Assembly (NCBI RefSeq): GCF_004339805.1
Contig: NZ_SLUI01000010.1
Coordinates: 115,153 to 179,152 of the forward strand
Direction: 5' to 3'
DNA length: 64,000 bases
Source: Anaerospora hongkongensis
GTDB taxonomy: Bacteria > Bacillota > Negativicutes > Sporomusales > DSM-15969
The notes beneath the pieces were generated by a model. That model saw nothing but the letters and a program-made list of their open reading frames with translations. It was not told the DNA's origin and did not search any database. The stretch's first letter is position 1. Every line of letters begins with the position of its first letter. Shown here one piece after another: positions 63,002-64,000 of the stretch. A program made the translations under genes and the position numbers.

Positions 63002-63616
63002 TTATTTAAAAATACCGAAAGGCTTGCCAACAGGGAGAAAGGCTTTTCCAAACCATTTATTCAGGAAAGTTGCTCCTGAACCGTAAAATCCAAGCAGCGA
63101 AATAGCCAATTCTGTCCAGGCAGCCATTGCATGCGCCCAATGTCCACCCATTCCGAAAGAATCAATGGCGAGACCAATAAAAAGTACGTTGATTAAACAC
63201 ATAATGGAAAAAATAACTTTATTCGTTTCCATAGCAGCAACAGTACCGAAGAGTGAAAAGATCAGGTAACCGATAAAAGCAAAGCCCAATTGCTTTACAT
63301 CAACAGCACTAGCAAGAACAGCACCAAATGCACCCATTTTAATCAGCCAAAGTGCAGCCATCGAAATCCAGAATAATCCATAAGCACCGAATACAGTTGC
63401 ACCAAACAGATTATTGTGCTTAAAATCATATACGCACGCCATCATTTGTGCAATTGATCCAAGAAAAATAGCCCAGGGAATAACAAATGACATACCGGTT
63501 GTCCAAGCTAATTTTTGCGATGCTGCAACGAAACATACCATTGCCAAACCAAAGAGCCCTAGTGCAGACGGATCGGCCACCACAATTTGTACTTTTTGAT
63601 CATTGTTGTTGCTCAC
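63002..63616 (-). CDS. GPR1/FUN34/YaaH family acetate/succinate transporter
   Basis: 204 residues, six membrane helices, with the family signature ADPSALGLFGLA near residue 14 (NPAPLGL-type) and AAWTELAISLLGFYG near 165. Moves acetate or succinate with protons. GTG 63616 follows AGGAGG by 7 bases. It has its own promoter and a terminator downstream, ahead of the mtnP promoter region. Confidence 0.88.
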   Translation of the reverse strand: MSNNNDQKVQIVVADPSALGLFGLAMVCFVAASQKLAWTTGMSFVIPWAIFLGSIAQMMACVYDFKHNNLFGATVFGAYGLFWISMAALWLIKMGAFGAVLASAVDVKQLGFAFIGYLIFSLFGTVAAMETNKVIFSIMCLINVLFIGLAIDSFGMGGHWAHAMAAWTELAISLLGFYGSGATFLNKWFGKAFLPVGKPFGIFK

Positions 63617-63651
63617 TCATTTACCTCCTATAATTTAAGAAATGCATCATA

Positions 63652-63680
63652 AAAATACCATAAAAAATAACTATAGTCAA
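63652..63680 (-). promoter_or_regulatory. Promoter of the acetate-transporter-like gene
   Basis: Minus-strand TTGACT (63675-63680), 17 bases and TATTTT (63652-63657), about 36 bases ahead of the start. Confidence 0.5.
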
Positions 63681-63911
63681 TTAGTCTTGGCCTATAGAAC
63701 AAAGAATATTTTTTATACCTGTTAATAAAAGTAAGCACTAGTATCTTCTGTTAAATTCTTGCTATTTTTGGTAAAATTCTGTATCTTCCAAATTAACATT
63801 ATTCCTGTCTCACAATCCATTTATTGTATAAATAAAATCTATATTAGATACATTCTTCGTATTTTGAAAAAGGAATCTCTTTTTAGCTGATTGGATTCTT
63901 ACACCAAGTCA

Positions 63912-64000
63912 CTAACCACCCGTAAAACGGGTGGCTTGATTAAGCCCTAAAAGGGCATGTTACTAGCTGAGTCTCAAGACTCACTGAAAAGGTTACCGAC
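63912..64000. mobile_element. Three-hairpin segment, probable end of an IS200/IS605-type element (cut by window)
   Basis: Three short perfect hairpins follow one another: CCACCCGT/ACGGGTGG (63916-63934), GCCCT/AGGGC (63944-63956) and TGAGTC/GACTCA (63968-63983). Each has a 3-4-base loop and they are separated by AT-rich links, close to the window edge. Such an array is typical of subterminal ends or guide-RNA-like ends of IS200/IS605 elements. No transposase is visible, since the sequence stops at 64000. The 63617-63911 stretch holds only AT-rich intergenic DNA with no gene. Confidence 0.45.

Overview
The window is a dense chromosomal segment of about 60 protein genes. It carries the endospore genes spoVS, spoVK and an FtsK/SpoIIIE translocase, strict-anaerobe enzymes (2-oxoacid:ferredoxin oxidoreductase, NfnAB-type transhydrogenase) and Bacillus-like gene order. 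It has strong Shine-Dalgarno sites, frequent TTG/GTG starts and moderate GC. The best guess is an anaerobic spore-forming Firmicute, probably a Negativicute of the Sporomusa/Pelosinus type. That placement is inferred from gene content only.

Left part (1-44 kb, nearly all plus strand). The order follows the Bacillus subtilis backbone: asd-dapG-dapA, RNase J, tepA-ylzJ-ftsK/spoIIIE, rodZ, rimO, cinA, recA-recX, rny, spoVS, miaB-mutS-mutL, miaA-hfq, spoVK, hflX-ynbB, then divergent lexA/yneA. Inserted among these are ygiQ, an orphan binding protein, a DEAD-box helicase, antisense rpmE, pepA, a PHP phosphatase, a P-loop/Asp23 fusion, DUF3870, a four-gene spoVK-led operon (GTPase, half-size UbiA-like protein, small membrane protein), a protein with thirteen 33-bp repeats, a PRC-barrel protein and a VanW protein. 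LexA boxes sit in the recA promoter and in the lexA/yneA intergenic region. Two sigma-H-like promoters precede spoVS and the unknown gene just before it.

Middle (44-50 kb, minus strand). A tyrosine recombinase has a 12+7+12 palindrome abutting its own promoter, which resembles a dif/loxP-type core site. It is followed by an intracellular trypsin-fold protease, a patatin, a methyltransferase and a PAS-GAF-GGDEF diguanylate cyclase.

Right part (50-64 kb, minus strand). An IclR regulator leads a four-subunit 2-oxoacid:ferredoxin oxidoreductase. A tightly packed ten-gene run follows in transcription order: mtnP, mtnA, short ahcY, class II aldolase, mtaD, nfnA, nfnB, dapL-like aminotransferase, ASCH-like protein, pduL. 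Together the first five genes look like a deamination-based salvage route for S-adenosylhomocysteine, methylthioadenosine and 5'-deoxyadenosine, ending in a DHAP-releasing aldolase. An acetate-transporter family gene lies upstream. The window ends in a three-hairpin segment that resembles the subterminal end of an IS200/IS605-type element.

The strongest leads are the recombinase with its adjacent palindrome, the JAMM motif in the N-terminus of HflX, the spoVK operon, the sigma-H-linked unknown gene, the P-loop/Asp23 fusion and the MTA/SAH salvage run.
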